DNA of 64,000 nt from a bacterium (GCA_026416715.1 JAOAEQ010000014.1:22106-86105), one strand, 5' to 3'. Shown: positions 41,791-51,593, numbered from the stretch's first letter. Made by a program: numbers and translations. The notes: generated by a model not told the origin, from the sequence alone.

Positions 41791-43236
41791 TTATAGTTCT
41801 TCCGTTGGAACATATGCATCTGCTGGAATCACATCATATCGTTTCGCTAAATTTTCAAACCGCGTATATTCTTCTAAGAATGCAAGTTTAACTGTTTTGC
41901 AGGGGCCGTTCCGCTGTTTTCCAATAATAATTTCTGCGGGTTTATCTTCTTCGCGAATTTCTTTTCCATCCATTCTTCGATAAAATTCTGCCCGATAGAT
42001 GAATAACACTAAATCAGCATCTTGTTCCAAAGCGCCGGATTCGCGTAAATCTGCTAGTTGCGGTCGACGGGATTCCCCGCGTTTTTCCGGGGCACGGCTT
42101 AATTGAGATATCGCTACTACTGGTAGGTGTAATTCTTTTGCTAACGCTTTTAACGAGCGGGATATCTCTGATACTTCCTGTTGTCGACTTTCAGCACGAG
42201 CTCGCCCTGACATCATCTGAAGATAGTCAATGATAATTAATCCCAACGATTGGTTATTCTGTAATAATTTTTGTTGTAATCGTCTCGCTTTTGCGCGCAA
42301 TTCCATGATTGAAAGTGCCGGAGTTTCATCAATAAATATTTGCGCTTGCGATAATCGCGATGCTGAATTAACCAGTTTCCCGAATTCTTTCTCTCCCAAA
42401 AGGCCTGATTGTATCTGTCGCATTGAAATTCGCGATTCGGTTGCGAGCATCCGGAGAACCAACTGTTCTTTTGACATTTCGAGCGTAAAAATGGCTACCG
42501 GAATCGGTGGGTCGTGGTCAATAGCGAGATTGCGTGCAATGTTTAACGCAAAGGCGGTTTTCCCCATCGAAGGCCGACCGGCAATGATAATCAGATCTGA
42601 TTTCTGAAACCCTGAAGTTAACTCATCAAGTTCGGTATATCCCGTCGGAATACCGGTAACCATTTTCTTATTCTGATAGAAACTTTCGACCTTTTCCATG
42701 CTACTTGATAACAGGTCTGATAGGGATGTAAATTCTTGCCGGCTTTTTTGCTGTGCGATATCAAAAATCAGTTTTTCTGCTGTTTCAACCATTGAATGGA
42801 TATCTTCCTCTGTGTTATATCCGAGCTGGGATATCTCCGCTCCAGCAAGAATTAATCGCCGAGCAGTAGCTTTATCACGAACAATCTGCGCATACTCCTG
42901 CACATTACTTACAGTAGCTACATTCTCTAATAAACTGGATAGATAATACGCGCCGCCAACTGAGTCTAACCGTCCGCGTCGCGTTAACTCTTCTGTTAGT
43001 GTTATCAGGTCAACCGCTCGGTTGCGCTCGTATAACGCCAGAATAGATTGATAGATAACGGTATGTGCGGTATGGTAAAAGGAAGATGGGTCTAGGATAT
43101 CTACCACAGTATCAATAGCGCGATTGTCGAAAATCAGCGCTCCTAACACTGCTCGTTCCGCATCAAGGTTATGTGGAAGCACCGACGATGCTGCTGAAAT
43201 TGTTCCGGAAGTTGAAATTATCGGTTGGGTTACCAT
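41791..43236 (-). CDS. dnaB: Replicative DNA helicase
   Basis: About 481 residues from the ATG at 43236; a TTG at 43263 would add nine and is less likely. PHNLDAERAVLGALIFDN starts the N-terminal domain. The RecA-like domain has Walker A GRPSMGKTAFALN, IIIDYLQMMSG as Walker B and SRAPEKR near the end. No intein is present. DnaB unwinds DNA at the replication fork. It lies downstream of rplI, the common rpsF-ssb-rpsR-rplI-dnaB order. Confidence 0.95.
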   Translation of the reverse strand: MVTQPIISTSGTISAASSVLPHNLDAERAVLGALIFDNRAIDTVVDILDPSSFYHTAHTVIYQSILALYERNRAVDLITLTEELTRRGRLDSVGGAYYLSSLLENVATVSNVQEYAQIVRDKATARRLILAGAEISQLGYNTEEDIHSMVETAEKLIFDIAQQKSRQEFTSLSDLLSSSMEKVESFYQNKKMVTGIPTGYTELDELTSGFQKSDLIIIAGRPSMGKTAFALNIARNLAIDHDPPIPVAIFTLEMSKEQLVLRMLATESRISMRQIQSGLLGEKEFGKLVNSASRLSQAQIFIDETPALSIMELRAKARRLQQKLLQNNQSLGLIIIDYLQMMSGRARAESRQQEVSEISRSLKALAKELHLPVVAISQLSRAPEKRGESRRPQLADLRESGALEQDADLVLFIYRAEFYRRMDGKEIREEDKPAEIIIGKQRNGPCKTVKLAFLEEYTRFENLAKRYDVIPADAYVPTEEL

Positions 43237-43433
43237 AGCCAAACTAAATCCAAAATCAGTCAACTAAATACTATCTCGCTTTGGATTGGGTAGTAGGAGC
43301 ATCGTTCTCCTGCTAGCTCTCCGTATCGGCCAGCGCACATTTGCACGCTATTAAAAACGGCTATTAAATTCCTCGGTTCATTGCGCGCAGGAGCGAATTT
43401 AGTTGGTTTTTGAATTTTACTATTCAGGTTAAT

Positions 43434-43880
43434 TTAGGTAGATTTTACCACTTGAACAACGGTCTCTGCAACTACTTCCGGTCCTAATTTTATCTGCACC
43501 GTATAATTACCTAGCGTCCTAATCGGTTCTGGTAACCGAATTTTTTTATGGTCAACGGAAATATTCTGTTTGGCTAATGCTTCAGCAATATCCGTTGCGG
43601 TAACTGAACCAAACATTTTATCTTCGGCACCTACGGTTACCGCAATCGTTATCGGCGTACGGTTAATCTGCTCGGCTAATGCCATTAGCTCCTGTTTTTG
43701 CTTTTCGAGTTCTTTTGCACGAGCTATCGCCTTCTGCTGCACCAATTGTATCGCCGATTCAGTTGCAGGATATGCGTACTTACGCGGAATTAAATAATTC
43801 CGTGCATAGCCATCCTTTACTTCAACGATATCACCATATTTTCCTAAATGTTCTATATCTTCACACAATACTACTTTCAT
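43434..43880 (-). CDS. rplI: Ribosomal protein bL9
   Basis: 148 residues, standard length. MKVVLCEDIEHLGKYGDIVEVK and GYARNYLIPRKYA form the conserved N-terminal rRNA-binding domain, joined by a long helix to the C-terminal domain. It sits between rpsR and dnaB in the classic operon order. Confidence 0.96.
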   Translation of the reverse strand: MKVVLCEDIEHLGKYGDIVEVKDGYARNYLIPRKYAYPATESAIQLVQQKAIARAKELEKQKQELMALAEQINRTPITIAVTVGAEDKMFGSVTATDIAEALAKQNISVDHKKIRLPEPIRTLGNYTVQIKLGPEVVAETVVQVVKST

Positions 43881-43961
43881 ACCTTATCCCTCAAATATTC
43901 TTGTTGCAGCCATCTTACCAGTACAATATCGGGTAGAAAAAGTTAGGTTGATCACGACCGA

Positions 43962-44249
43962 CTATTCTGCAACGTAAGGCAATAACGCCATATTCCGCCC
44001 GCGCTTAATCGCGATTTTTAACTGCCGTTGATGCCGAGCGCAGGTTCCCGAAATTCGGCGGGGAACGATTTTTCCCCGTTCTGTTACGAACCGCTTGATG
44101 CGGGCAATATCTTTATAATCAATTTTATCAATTTTATCACTACAGAAACGACATATTTTACGCCGGACAAACCGTTTTACCGGTACCGCAGTTTCACTTT
44201 TTTCTCGTGGAGACGTTCCCGTTTGTCCAGCAGAAAGTGTTGTTACCAT
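43962..44249 (-). CDS. rpsR: Ribosomal protein bS18 (zinc form)
   Basis: 95 residues. [15 protein letters not shown] and [19 protein letters not shown] are diagnostic; the CxxC and the later Cys/His suggest the zinc-binding form. It has about 20 extra N-terminal residues ([19 protein letters not shown]) that are probably disordered. S18 binds S6 on the 30S platform, and rpsF is in the same operon. Confidence 0.96.
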   Translation of the reverse strand: MVTTLSAGQTGTSPREKSETAVPVKRFVRRKICRFCSDKIDKIDYKDIARIKRFVTERGKIVPRRISGTCARHQRQLKIAIKRGRNMALLPYVAE

Positions 44250-44326
44250 ATGCTTATTTGACCCTCCGAGTAAATCGCATCTTGTCTCTATGGTTATTTT
44301 TAGAAAAAGAAATAACTTTTAACATG

Positions 44327-44755
44327 TTAAAATGGAACTGAATCATCTGCTGCACCCGGTTCTTCTTCTCCATTCCCTTCAGGAATACCTGCAGAACCCG
44401 CAGTGTTTACGGGTTTCCCTATTTTCTCTATCGGCAGCACAGACATCGGTGAAGCCTGAACTTCAATTGTGGTTCGTTTCTGTCCATCTTGTGTTTCCCA
44501 GGAACGCGAGCGCAACCGCCCTTCAACAAATACTGACTTCCCTTTAGCTAAAAATTGTTTACAGATATCAGCTTGCTTACCCCAAACGACCACGCGAATG
44601 AATAATGTTTCATCCTGGAAGTTTCCAGACTGGTCTTTATACCGATGATTAACCGCTAGATCAAAACTTAACACTTGCGTTCCATTGGGTGTAAAGCGGA
44701 TTTCAGGATCCTTCGTTAAATTGCCAATTAAGGTAACCCGATTTAAATTTGCCAT
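44327..44755 (-). CDS. ssb: Single-stranded DNA-binding protein
   Basis: 142 residues. An OB-fold (1-105) with LNRVTLIGNLTKDPEIRFT and GRLRSRSWE, then a short linker and the acidic tip DDSVPF, the conserved docking peptide for replication and repair partners. Lies between rpsF and rpsR, as in many bacteria. Confidence 0.96.
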   Translation of the reverse strand: MANLNRVTLIGNLTKDPEIRFTPNGTQVLSFDLAVNHRYKDQSGNFQDETLFIRVVVWGKQADICKQFLAKGKSVFVEGRLRSRSWETQDGQKRTTIEVQASPMSVLPIEKIGKPVNTAGSAGIPEGNGEEEPGAADDSVPF

Positions 44756-44801
44756 AAAACGTATTCGCCCAACTCAATTTGCGGAAATGATGGTTCGCTG
44801 C

Positions 44802-45230
44802 TTATTCGGATAATTCGGTTGGTTTGGTATCGACTGGAACCGATTCTGTACCTCCAGTTGCTGCGATCGGTTCACTTTGTTCGTGTTCACCACGTTCAGT
44901 CAGTTCACCTTTTTGCTTTTTCGCAAACCGACTCTTGCGAACAACCTCCTGTTTAGTAGTAAAATTACGTAAAACCATTTCTTCATATTTTAAAAATTGT
45001 TTAAGTTCGTCAACTATGGTTGGTGGCGCGGAATAGTTAAAATATAAATAGATTCCTTCACTTCGTTTTCGTATTGGTGCCGCTAATTTCTGTTTACCCC
45101 AATTCTCCTGTTTTAACACTGTACCATTTTTTTCCTTAATAAATCCGGCAATTTTTTCACTTATTTTACCCAGCATTTCATCATTTATCGTGGGATCAAG
45201 CACAAAAAAAGTTTCATAGGTTACTGCCAT
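44802..45230 (-). CDS. rpsF: Ribosomal protein bS6
   Basis: 142 residues. YETFFVLDPTINDEM, NWGKQKLAAPIRKRSEGIYLYFNY and EEMVLRNFT are family features. A long, charged tail after residue 110 is typical of several lineages. First gene of the rpsF-ssb-rpsR-rplI set, with a GAGGTG ribosome site and a leader hairpin. Confidence 0.95.
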   Translation of the reverse strand: MAVTYETFFVLDPTINDEMLGKISEKIAGFIKEKNGTVLKQENWGKQKLAAPIRKRSEGIYLYFNYSAPPTIVDELKQFLKYEEMVLRNFTTKQEVVRKSRFAKKQKGELTERGEHEQSEPIAATGGTESVPVDTKPTELSE

Positions 45231-45244
45231 AGTTCACCTCATAC

Positions 45245-45274
45245 GTTAGCATATAATCATATCATAATGCTAAC
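45245..45274 (-). promoter_or_regulatory. Leader hairpin just before rpsF
   Basis: GTTAGCAT (45245-45252) and ATGCTAAC (45267-45274) form an eight-pair stem with an AT-rich 14-base loop, 14 bases before the rpsF start. Many bacteria have an S6:S18-binding leader here, but the CCG bulge of that motif is not seen. Confidence 0.4.
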
Positions 45275-45285
45275 AAAATCATTTA

Positions 45286-45840
45286 TTAATTATACTGATT
45301 CATAGCCTGCGTTATTCCATACTTAATGATAACCATTACAGCTTCCGCTGCTTTCATCACGCCTAATGTTATCTGTTCCATTTCCTGCGCACTAAATTCT
45401 GATAAAACAAAATCTACCACTTCATTCCCTTCAGGTTTTCCGATGCCGATTCGAACTCGCATAAATTGCGTGGTTCCTAACTGTTCCGCAATTGATTCTA
45501 ATCCATGATGACCGCCGCTTGTTCCCTGTCTGCGTATCCGAAGTTTCCCGAGTGGTAAATGGAAATCATCGCTAATAACGATTAGCGACGATGGGGATAA
45601 TTGCAACCGGTGCAACAGTTCACGAACCGCAATTCCACTTTGATTCATATAGGTTAACGGTTTCGCTAATACAATTTCTTCTACTCCGAGTTTTCCTTTC
45701 CCAGTAAGCGAATGGCATTGATGCTGCCGCAGCGGAATACCAAGTTGTTCCGCTAACCTATCAACAACCATGAATCCAAGGTTATGCCGGGTATTAGAAT
45801 ATCGTATTCCGGGATTCCCCAATCCAACTACCAGCCACAT
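45286..45840 (-). CDS. pth: Peptidyl-tRNA hydrolase
   Basis: 184 residues from the ATG at 45840, the normal length; a GTG at 45882 would add 14 residues that other Pth proteins lack. MWLVVGLGNPG, NTRHNLGFMVVD with the catalytic His, KPLTYMNQSG and GGHHGLESI are diagnostic. It releases tRNA from stalled peptidyl-tRNA. Lies between rplY and rpsF, a frequent arrangement. Confidence 0.95.
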   Translation of the reverse strand: MWLVVGLGNPGIRYSNTRHNLGFMVVDRLAEQLGIPLRQHQCHSLTGKGKLGVEEIVLAKPLTYMNQSGIAVRELLHRLQLSPSSLIVISDDFHLPLGKLRIRRQGTSGGHHGLESIAEQLGTTQFMRVRIGIGKPEGNEVVDFVLSEFSAQEMEQITLGVMKAAEAVMVIIKYGITQAMNQYN

Positions 45841-45914
45841 TGAATTTGTGGATTGCGGATAACGAATTACAACGTTAATCACCTACATCCAAAATCCGAA
45901 ATCCGAATCGACGA

Positions 45915-46634
45915 TTATTTCTTTTCTTCTTTCGCTTTTGATTCCGGTTTCTCTTTTGTTTCCTCAGCTTTTCCTTCCGCCTGGTCTAACAACTCTTCTT
46001 CCGTCGGTTTCTTGGTAATCAATTCCGGTTCGATTACTTCCTGAGTTACCGGTGCTTCTTCAGTTACTGCTTTCGGCGCAACTATGGTCATGACCACAGC
46101 GTCTGGCGGATCAGTCAACGTTACTCCCTCCGGTACTTTCAAATCGGAAATATGAATGGTGTGTCCGATTTTCAATGCGGTCACATCTACTTCTATTTTA
46201 TCGGGAATAAGCGTCGGTAAACATCGGACTTCTGCTTCTCGCACAATACATTCTAATATTCCACCTTCTTGTACCCCGATTGGAATGCCTACCGGAACAA
46301 TTGGAACCTGCGTGGTTAATTCTTTATCCAAAGAAATACGATAGAAATCTACATGGATATATTCTCGGGTAAGCGGATCTTTTTGCAATTCTTTTATAAT
46401 GACCGGTTGTTTAATCGCCTCATCGCTATGGTCGATTTCGAGATTTATCAGTACATTTTCGCCGGCACTCGAGCTTAGAATCCGATGAATATCTTTCAAT
46501 CCTACCTGAATCGGGATAGGCTCTTGTTGGGCGCCATAAACGATGCCGGGAATTGCCTGATGGAGTCGTAATTGACGACTTATTCCTTTTCCGGTTTTAT
46601 TTCGTTTCTGGGCATAGAGTGTTACTTGTTGCAT
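45915..46634 (-). CDS. rplY: Ribosomal protein bL25, long (CTC) form
   Basis: 239 residues. The N-terminal 5S-rRNA-binding domain (about 1-95) has KRNKTGKGISRQLR and GIVYGAQQEPIPI. A second beta domain (about 96-185) with PVGIPIGVQEGGILE follows. The last 50 residues are a Glu/Lys-rich tail. The two-domain form matches the CTC/TL5 type. Followed by pth, a common pair. Confidence 0.94.
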   Translation of the reverse strand: MQQVTLYAQKRNKTGKGISRQLRLHQAIPGIVYGAQQEPIPIQVGLKDIHRILSSSAGENVLINLEIDHSDEAIKQPVIIKELQKDPLTREYIHVDFYRISLDKELTTQVPIVPVGIPIGVQEGGILECIVREAEVRCLPTLIPDKIEVDVTALKIGHTIHISDLKVPEGVTLTDPPDAVVMTIVAPKAVTEEAPVTQEVIEPELITKKPTEEELLDQAEGKAEETKEKPESKAKEEKK

Positions 46635-46656
46635 AATTATTTCCTACTTTCATCGG

Positions 46657-47601
46657 TTACTGTGGAAACAATGCACTAACTGATGCATTATGATAGATAT
46701 TAGTTATGGCTTGCGCAAGGAGATTTGCAATAGATAAAACTTTTAATTTTGGACATTGTTTAGTTTTATCTCCGACTGCGATAGTATTCGTGATAACCAA
46801 TTCAGTTAATTCAGATGCAGCGATTCGCGTTAACGCGTTTCCGGAAAGAACCCCATGCGTGCATCCTGCATAAATCACACCTGCACCTTCCTGCTTCAAT
46901 ATCCTTACCGCTTCAACCATCGTTCCCGCTGTATCTACCATATCATCAAAAATGATTACATTTTTTTCAGCGACTTCTCCAATAATATTGACTACTTCAG
47001 CGTGGCCAGCTTTCGGTCGCCGTTTATCAACGATAGCCAGTGGCACGTCAAGTTTCCGGGCGAACGCGCGTGCACGTTTAACACTGCCAATATCCGGAGA
47101 TACCACTACCAGATTGGGTATCGCCAACCGCTTAAAATAATCTACCAGAATTTCCGTTGCAAAAAGATTATCCAACGGAATATCAAAAAACCCTTGAATC
47201 TGCCCAGCATGTAAGTCAACGGTTAATACTCTATCCGCGCCTGCAGTGGTGATTAAGTTGGCAACTAGTTTCGCCGTTATCGGGACCCGCGGTTGGTCTT
47301 TCCGATCTTGTCGGGCATAGCCATAATAGGGTAAAACCGCAGTTACCCGTCGCGCTGAAGCTCGTTTCAAGGTATCAATAATAATTAACAATTCCATTAA
47401 AGACTCATTCACGTGCGGTGCGGTTGGCTGAATGACAAATGTATCAATTCCGCGAACATTCTCGTTTATTTGAACAAATATTTCTCCGTCCGGAAAAGAA
47501 CTTACTTCCATATTCCCGACAGGAATGTTCAGCGATTCACAGATTTCTTTCGCAAGTAATGGATTCGCTCGACCGCTAAATATCTTAAAATCACTTGCCA
47601 T
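46657..47601 (-). CDS. prs: Ribose-phosphate pyrophosphokinase
   Basis: 314 residues. IFSGRANPLLAKEI at the start, RQDRKDQPRVPITAKLVA, DLHAGQIQGFFDIP and the PRPP-loop IIFDDMVDTAGTM are all conserved. It makes PRPP from ribose-5-phosphate and ATP for nucleotide, His and Trp synthesis. It precedes rplY by 22 bases. Confidence 0.96.
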   Translation of the reverse strand: MASDFKIFSGRANPLLAKEICESLNIPVGNMEVSSFPDGEIFVQINENVRGIDTFVIQPTAPHVNESLMELLIIIDTLKRASARRVTAVLPYYGYARQDRKDQPRVPITAKLVANLITTAGADRVLTVDLHAGQIQGFFDIPLDNLFATEILVDYFKRLAIPNLVVVSPDIGSVKRARAFARKLDVPLAIVDKRRPKAGHAEVVNIIGEVAEKNVIIFDDMVDTAGTMVEAVRILKQEGAGVIYAGCTHGVLSGNALTRIAASELTELVITNTIAVGDKTKQCPKLKVLSIANLLAQAITNIYHNASVSALFPQ

Positions 47602-47698
47602 ACGATATTTTATCCTGCGCGAAATGATTGTGCGGGTTTTTCAATGCTTGATTAATTTATTATCCTATCCTGCTCACGTCCTGCAATAAACGCCTTGA

Positions 47699-47938
47699 CT
47701 ATGGTTTCATCAATAATGCTATGATAACCACAATATATCCGCCAATAATTAGAATTGGTGATAGGATAGAGGCCCAATTATTTCCTTCAGGATTCGTTAA
47801 GGTTAGTAAGAAAAACCCGATAAAAATCGCTGTAAGTCCAATAATAAAACATACTTTTTTTCGTAACGCTTGTTTTTGCAACTCGGACGATAGATTAACT
47901 GGTTTACCTACCGAATCAATTTGTTCCTTATTAGCCAT
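47699..47938 (-). CDS. Small two-helix membrane protein (DUF3098-like?)
   Basis: 79 residues from the ATG at 47938, which has AGGTGG just upstream; a start at 47968 would add ten residues. Two helices (about 27-45 and 58-76) are joined by TNPEGNNWASILSP. The layout and the short loop resemble DUF3098-type proteins, but I am not sure. It lies between rplQ and prs in a housekeeping block. Confidence 0.65.
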   Translation of the reverse strand: MANKEQIDSVGKPVNLSSELQKQALRKKVCFIIGLTAIFIGFFLLTLTNPEGNNWASILSPILIIGGYIVVIIALLMKP

Positions 47939-48017
47939 AGGACCACCTGCGTTATTATTGAGCAACAATAACTTTTTGATAATCTCTGTGAAAAATTATT
48001 ATTCACTATTGAAAAAA

Positions 48018-48416
48018 TTAAGTATTTGCAGTTTCTTTCGTTTCTGAAGCAAGGCTCGATTCCGATTCAACAAATTCCAATCGCGCCATACGTGCGGTAT
48101 CGCCAACGCGACGCCCGAGTTTAATTATCCGGGTGTATCCACCGGGACGATTCTGGTATCGAGTTGCTATGGTCTCGACCAACTTTTTAGCCACCTCATT
48201 ATCTGGAATCCACGCCGCGATTCTACGGCGATTCGATAAACTCTTATTTCGGGCTACTGAAATTAATTTTTCTATAATCGGCTGAACCGCTTTCGCTTTC
48301 GATTCGGTGGTAACAATTTTTTCGGAAATAACCAGTGCTCGAATTAGGTTCCGGAATAATGCTTTTCGATGGGAAATCGTTCTCCCAAGTTTTTTGCCTG
48401 ACTTTCGATGTCGCAT
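48018..48416 (-). CDS. rplQ: Ribosomal protein bL17
   Basis: 132 residues. MRHRKSGKKLGRTISHRKALFRNLI is the conserved N-terminus and GYTRIIKLGRRVGD the conserved C-terminal motif. Last gene of the alpha operon, after rpoA. No Shine-Dalgarno sequence is visible before the ATG; two hairpins occupy the space after rpoA. Confidence 0.96.
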   Translation of the reverse strand: MRHRKSGKKLGRTISHRKALFRNLIRALVISEKIVTTESKAKAVQPIIEKLISVARNKSLSNRRRIAAWIPDNEVAKKLVETIATRYQNRPGGYTRIIKLGRRVGDTARMARLEFVESESSLASETKETANT

Positions 48417-48432
48417 AGTTAAAAAATATTGA

Positions 48433-48471
48433 TGCCATAAATGGCACCGCCCCAGAGCCTATGCTCGGGCG
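48433..48471 (-). promoter_or_regulatory. Two hairpins between rpoA and rplQ
   Basis: A GC-rich stem pairs 48448-48452 plus 48455-48458 with 48463-48471 (nine pairs, two-base bulge, CTAT loop). Next to it TGCCAT (48433-48438) pairs with ATGGCA (48441-48446), followed on the minus strand by ATATTTTTT. Together they resemble an attenuator just before rplQ. Confidence 0.5.
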
Positions 48472-48490
48472 AAGCCGTTAAGCAATAAAG

Positions 48491-49588
48491 TTATTTCGAC
48501 GGTTTTCGACCTCTTTTTCTCACTGCATGGATTTCTTCTGCTGGCGGGAGTATAACCTGCCCCCGTTCATTCAATTTACAACCTAACGACAATCCCATTT
48601 TCGCCAATAGTTCTTTAATCTCATTTAACGATTTCCGACCGAAATTCCGATATTTCAGCATTTCCGCTTCTGTTTTTAAAATCAAATCCCGGATCGTTTT
48701 TATTCCAGCGGATTTCAAACAGTTAAACGCTCGCACCGACAGCTCTAAATCATCAACAGTTTTATCTAGGATATCATTTGGAATCACTTGGCCAGTACCT
48801 GATATTTGCTTAACCACTTCCAACTCTCTCTCCTTTTCTTTTCCTTCTTCTTCGGGAGGAGGTCCACTACTATCTTCTTGAATACCTGCAACTAGAAATG
48901 ATTTAATGTTTTTGATATGGTCATCAATGATATCAGTCGCTTGTTTAATCGCTTCCTGCGGAGCAACCGCACCATTCGTCCAAATCTGAATCGTTAGCTT
49001 TTCGAAATCTGTTTGTTGCCCGACACGGATTTGTTCTATCTGATAATTAACTCGACGAATTGGTGAAAAAATCGAATCGAGCAATATGGTTCCTACCGGC
49101 AGATGCTGATAATGTTGCTTATTTCTTTCCGCAGGTACATATCCAATCCCCGCAGCAACGTCTAATTCCATCCGTAATGCTCCATCTTCATTTAGCGTTG
49201 CAATATGCTGTTCCGGATTTACTATAACAACATTCTGGTTCGACTGAATATCCTTAGCGGTAACCTGTTTTGGTCCGTGCGATTCAATATATAGTTTCTG
49301 CTTTTCCTCACCGATCAATCGCAGATGCACATTTTTTAAGTTGAGCAAAATATCTATCGTATCTTCCTGAACCCCAGGGATAGATTCAAATTCATTAGTT
49401 ATCCCATCAATTTTTACCGATACAAACGCCGCTCCCGGTATCGATGATAATAATATACGACGAAATACATTCCCTAGGGTAACGCCGTATCCGCGTTCTA
49501 ACGGTTCGATAATTAATTTCCCGTATGTCGCGGTTAAACTTTCTTCTTCCCACCGTAGATTTTTCGGCAGTTGCAATTCATTATGCAT
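48491..49588 (-). CDS. rpoA: RNA polymerase alpha subunit
   Basis: About 365 residues from the ATG at 49588, which has AGGAG five bases upstream; a TTG at 49609 overlaps that site and is rejected. The N-terminal assembly domain has EPLERGYGVTLGNVFRRILLSS. The C-terminal DNA-binding domain has RAFNCLKSAGIKTIRDLI and FGRKSLNEIKELL. It is longer than E. coli RpoA (329), from a charged linker near residues 240-265 and a basic tail. Confidence 0.96.
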   Translation of the reverse strand: MHNELQLPKNLRWEEESLTATYGKLIIEPLERGYGVTLGNVFRRILLSSIPGAAFVSVKIDGITNEFESIPGVQEDTIDILLNLKNVHLRLIGEEKQKLYIESHGPKQVTAKDIQSNQNVVIVNPEQHIATLNEDGALRMELDVAAGIGYVPAERNKQHYQHLPVGTILLDSIFSPIRRVNYQIEQIRVGQQTDFEKLTIQIWTNGAVAPQEAIKQATDIIDDHIKNIKSFLVAGIQEDSSGPPPEEEGKEKERELEVVKQISGTGQVIPNDILDKTVDDLELSVRAFNCLKSAGIKTIRDLILKTEAEMLKYRNFGRKSLNEIKELLAKMGLSLGCKLNERGQVILPPAEEIHAVRKRGRKPSK

Positions 49589-49684
49589 AGTTACTCCTAC
49601 TCTTTTCAACCCAATCGTATTCTTTACTCAAGAACACGATTAGGGTCATTTTTGTGATATCCGGTGTAATCCAAACGCTAACTT

Positions 49685-50311
49685 TTATTTGGAGTATAGC
49701 TCGACTATGAGCTGTTCTTTTATCGCAACCGGGATTTCATCTCGACTCGGGATGTTCAATAACTTCCCTTCCATTTTATCCAGATTCCGCTCTAACCAAG
49801 GTAACGGTTCCTGACTCCCAGCCATAGCTGTTGCTCGTTTAACGCTTGGGATTTCACGACTTTTTTCTCTAACCGAAATAACTTGTCCTGTAGAAACTAA
49901 ATATGATGGGATATCTATTTTCCGATTGTCTACTAGAATATGTCCATGAAGAACCAGCTGACGCGCTTCATCTCGAGACGTAGCAAATCCCAATCGATAC
50001 ACTAGATTATCTAACCGTCGCTCAAGCAACTGCAGAAGATTTGATCCAGTAATACCGGGCAATCGTTCTGCTTTAACAAAATATCCACGAAATTGCCGCT
50101 CAAGTATTCCGTACATACTTTTTAACTTTTGCTTTTCCCGTAATTGTATTGCGTATGCAGACAGCTTAGCCCGTTGTTGACCATGCTGCCCGGGAGGATA
50201 CCCACGCCGGGTTAACGCACATTTTTCACTATAACATCTCGTTCCTTTTAAAAATAATTTGACTCCCTCTCGGCGACATACGCGACAAGCTGCTCCTGTA
50301 TTTCTAGCCAT
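49685..50311 (-). CDS. rpsD: Ribosomal protein uS4 (zinc form)
   Basis: 208 residues. The N-terminus has four cysteines (CRVCRREG, then CYSEKCAL), as in zinc-binding S4. The S4 RNA-binding domain holds [30 protein letters not shown]4 nucleates 30S assembly and often represses its own operon. Between rpsK and rpoA, standard order. Confidence 0.96.
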   Translation of the reverse strand: MARNTGAACRVCRREGVKLFLKGTRCYSEKCALTRRGYPPGQHGQQRAKLSAYAIQLREKQKLKSMYGILERQFRGYFVKAERLPGITGSNLLQLLERRLDNLVYRLGFATSRDEARQLVLHGHILVDNRKIDIPSYLVSTGQVISVREKSREIPSVKRATAMAGSQEPLPWLERNLDKMEGKLLNIPSRDEIPVAIKEQLIVELYSK

Positions 50312-50400
50312 AATTTAAACCTCATAACCCCAACAATCTAACTTATATTCATGAAAGCATAACGGTAGTAAACTACCGTATTCTCCATCAAGTGTATTCA

Positions 50401-50781
50401 TTATACTCTTCTTCGTTTCGGTGGACGACATCCGTTATGTGGTATCGGAGTTATATCTTTTATAACGCTAATATCCAATCCTACCGCTTGAATAGCGCGA
50501 ATTGCTGATTCACGCCCTGCACCAGGACCTTTGACATAAACCTCAACCTGTTTTAGTCCTAGTGCTAACGCTTTTTTCGCCGCTGCTTCAGCGGTAACCT
50601 GCGCAGCAAAAGGCGTACTTTTTCGTGACCCTTTAAATCCTTGCGAACCAGCTGATGCCCAAACCAATGCGTTTCCTGAAGTATCTGTAATAGTAACGAT
50701 GGTATTATTAAACGTTGCCTGGATATATGCAATTCCGTTCGTTGGATATGATAGAACTTTTTTCTTTTTCCCGACTGCCAT
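50401..50781 (-). CDS. rpsK: Ribosomal protein uS11
   Basis: 126 residues. [37 protein letters not shown] and [18 protein letters not shown] are conserved. A GGAGG precedes the start. Part of the alpha operon. Confidence 0.97.
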   Translation of the reverse strand: MAVGKKKKVLSYPTNGIAYIQATFNNTIVTITDTSGNALVWASAGSQGFKGSRKSTPFAAQVTAEAAAKKALALGLKQVEVYVKGPGAGRESAIRAIQAVGLDISVIKDITPIPHNGCRPPKRRRV

Positions 50782-50806
50782 GCCTCCTCCTTATTCGCTA
50801 AACAAA

Positions 50807-51220
50807 CTATTTTTTCTTTTCTTCAGTTTTCGGGGTCATTTTTGCCACCGCAGCTTTTCGTAAAACGCCAACGGTTTTCCGCGGTCCTTTTCTGGTTCGC
50901 GCATTCGTATGTGTTCGCTGTCCTCGAACAGGCAGATTTCTTCGGTGTCGCAACCCGCGATATGAACCGATATCCATTAATCGCTTAATATTCGCGGTGA
51001 TTTCACGCCGTAATTCTCCTTCAACCTTATGCTCGCGCATAATTAAGGTATTTATCCGGCTTACCTGCTCGTCAGTTAAGTCTTTAACGCGAATATCAGG
51101 ATTAATATTTAATTCTTTTAAAATTTTGTTCGATAAACTCCTGCCAACGCCAAAAATATACATCAACCCGATTTCAACTCGTTTATCTTTAGGAATATCT
51201 ATTCCAGCGATTCTAGCCAC
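50807..51220 (-). CDS. rpsM: Ribosomal protein uS13
   Basis: 137 residues from a GTG at 51220 ([14 protein letters not shown]). A perfect TAAGGAGG is placed five bases before it. The frame is open further upstream, which would add 35 residues overlapping rpmJ, but no S13 has such an extension. [29 protein letters not shown] is the conserved C-terminal part. Contacts the head of the 30S and tRNA. Confidence 0.95.
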   Translation of the reverse strand: MARIAGIDIPKDKRVEIGLMYIFGVGRSLSNKILKELNINPDIRVKDLTDEQVSRINTLIMREHKVEGELRREITANIKRLMDIGSYRGLRHRRNLPVRGQRTHTNARTRKGPRKTVGVLRKAAVAKMTPKTEEKKK

Positions 51221-51242
51221 AATAAACCTCCTTAACCTTTGG

Positions 51243-51356
51243 TTAACCCTGACGTTGTTTATGACGCGGATTGCTACAGATAACGCGAACCACCCCGTGC
51301 CGTCGAATAATCCGACATTTTTCACAAATTTTTTTCACTGATGCTTTAACTTTCAT
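51243..51356 (-). CDS. rpmJ: Ribosomal protein bL36 (zinc form)
   Basis: 37 residues, too short for many gene finders. [19 protein letters not shown], then [18 protein letters not shown]. The zinc ligands are Cys11, Cys14, Cys27 and His32, the C+ form. Located between infA and rpsM as expected. Confidence 0.97.
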   Translation of the reverse strand: MKVKASVKKICEKCRIIRRHGVVRVICSNPRHKQRQG

Positions 51357-51374
51357 AGCTTTTTACCTAGCTCA

Positions 51375-51593
51375 TTATTTACTGCGATAAATAATTCTGC
51401 CTCGAGATAAATCATACGGCGATAATTCTAATTTTACTTTATCCCCTGGAAGGATGCGAATAAAATTCATGCGCATTTTCCCAGAAACATGCGCTAAAAC
51501 TTTATGTCCGTTCTCTAATTCTACCCGAAATGTTGCGTTCGGTAATGTCTCCACGACAACACCTTCAACTTCAATTGCTGGTTCCTTTGCCAT
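51375..51593 (-). CDS. infA: Translation initiation factor IF-1
   Basis: 72 residues, standard length. The OB-fold signature [41 protein letters not shown] is complete, ending [13 protein letters not shown]. Placed between map and rpmJ. Confidence 0.97.
   Translation of the reverse strand: MAKEPAIEVEGVVVETLPNATFRVELENGHKVLAHVSGKMRMNFIRILPGDKVKLELSPYDLSRGRIIYRSK

Noticed and set aside
48448-48490. Fragment resembling 5S rRNA (GAAGCCGTTAAGC) between rpoA and rplQ
   Set aside because: Only a short chance resemblance; no 120-base 5S structure and the location is inside a ribosomal protein operon.
50807-51325. S13 with a 35-residue N-terminal extension
   Set aside because: The extension overlaps rpmJ and is absent from S13; the GTG at 51220 has a perfect ribosome site.
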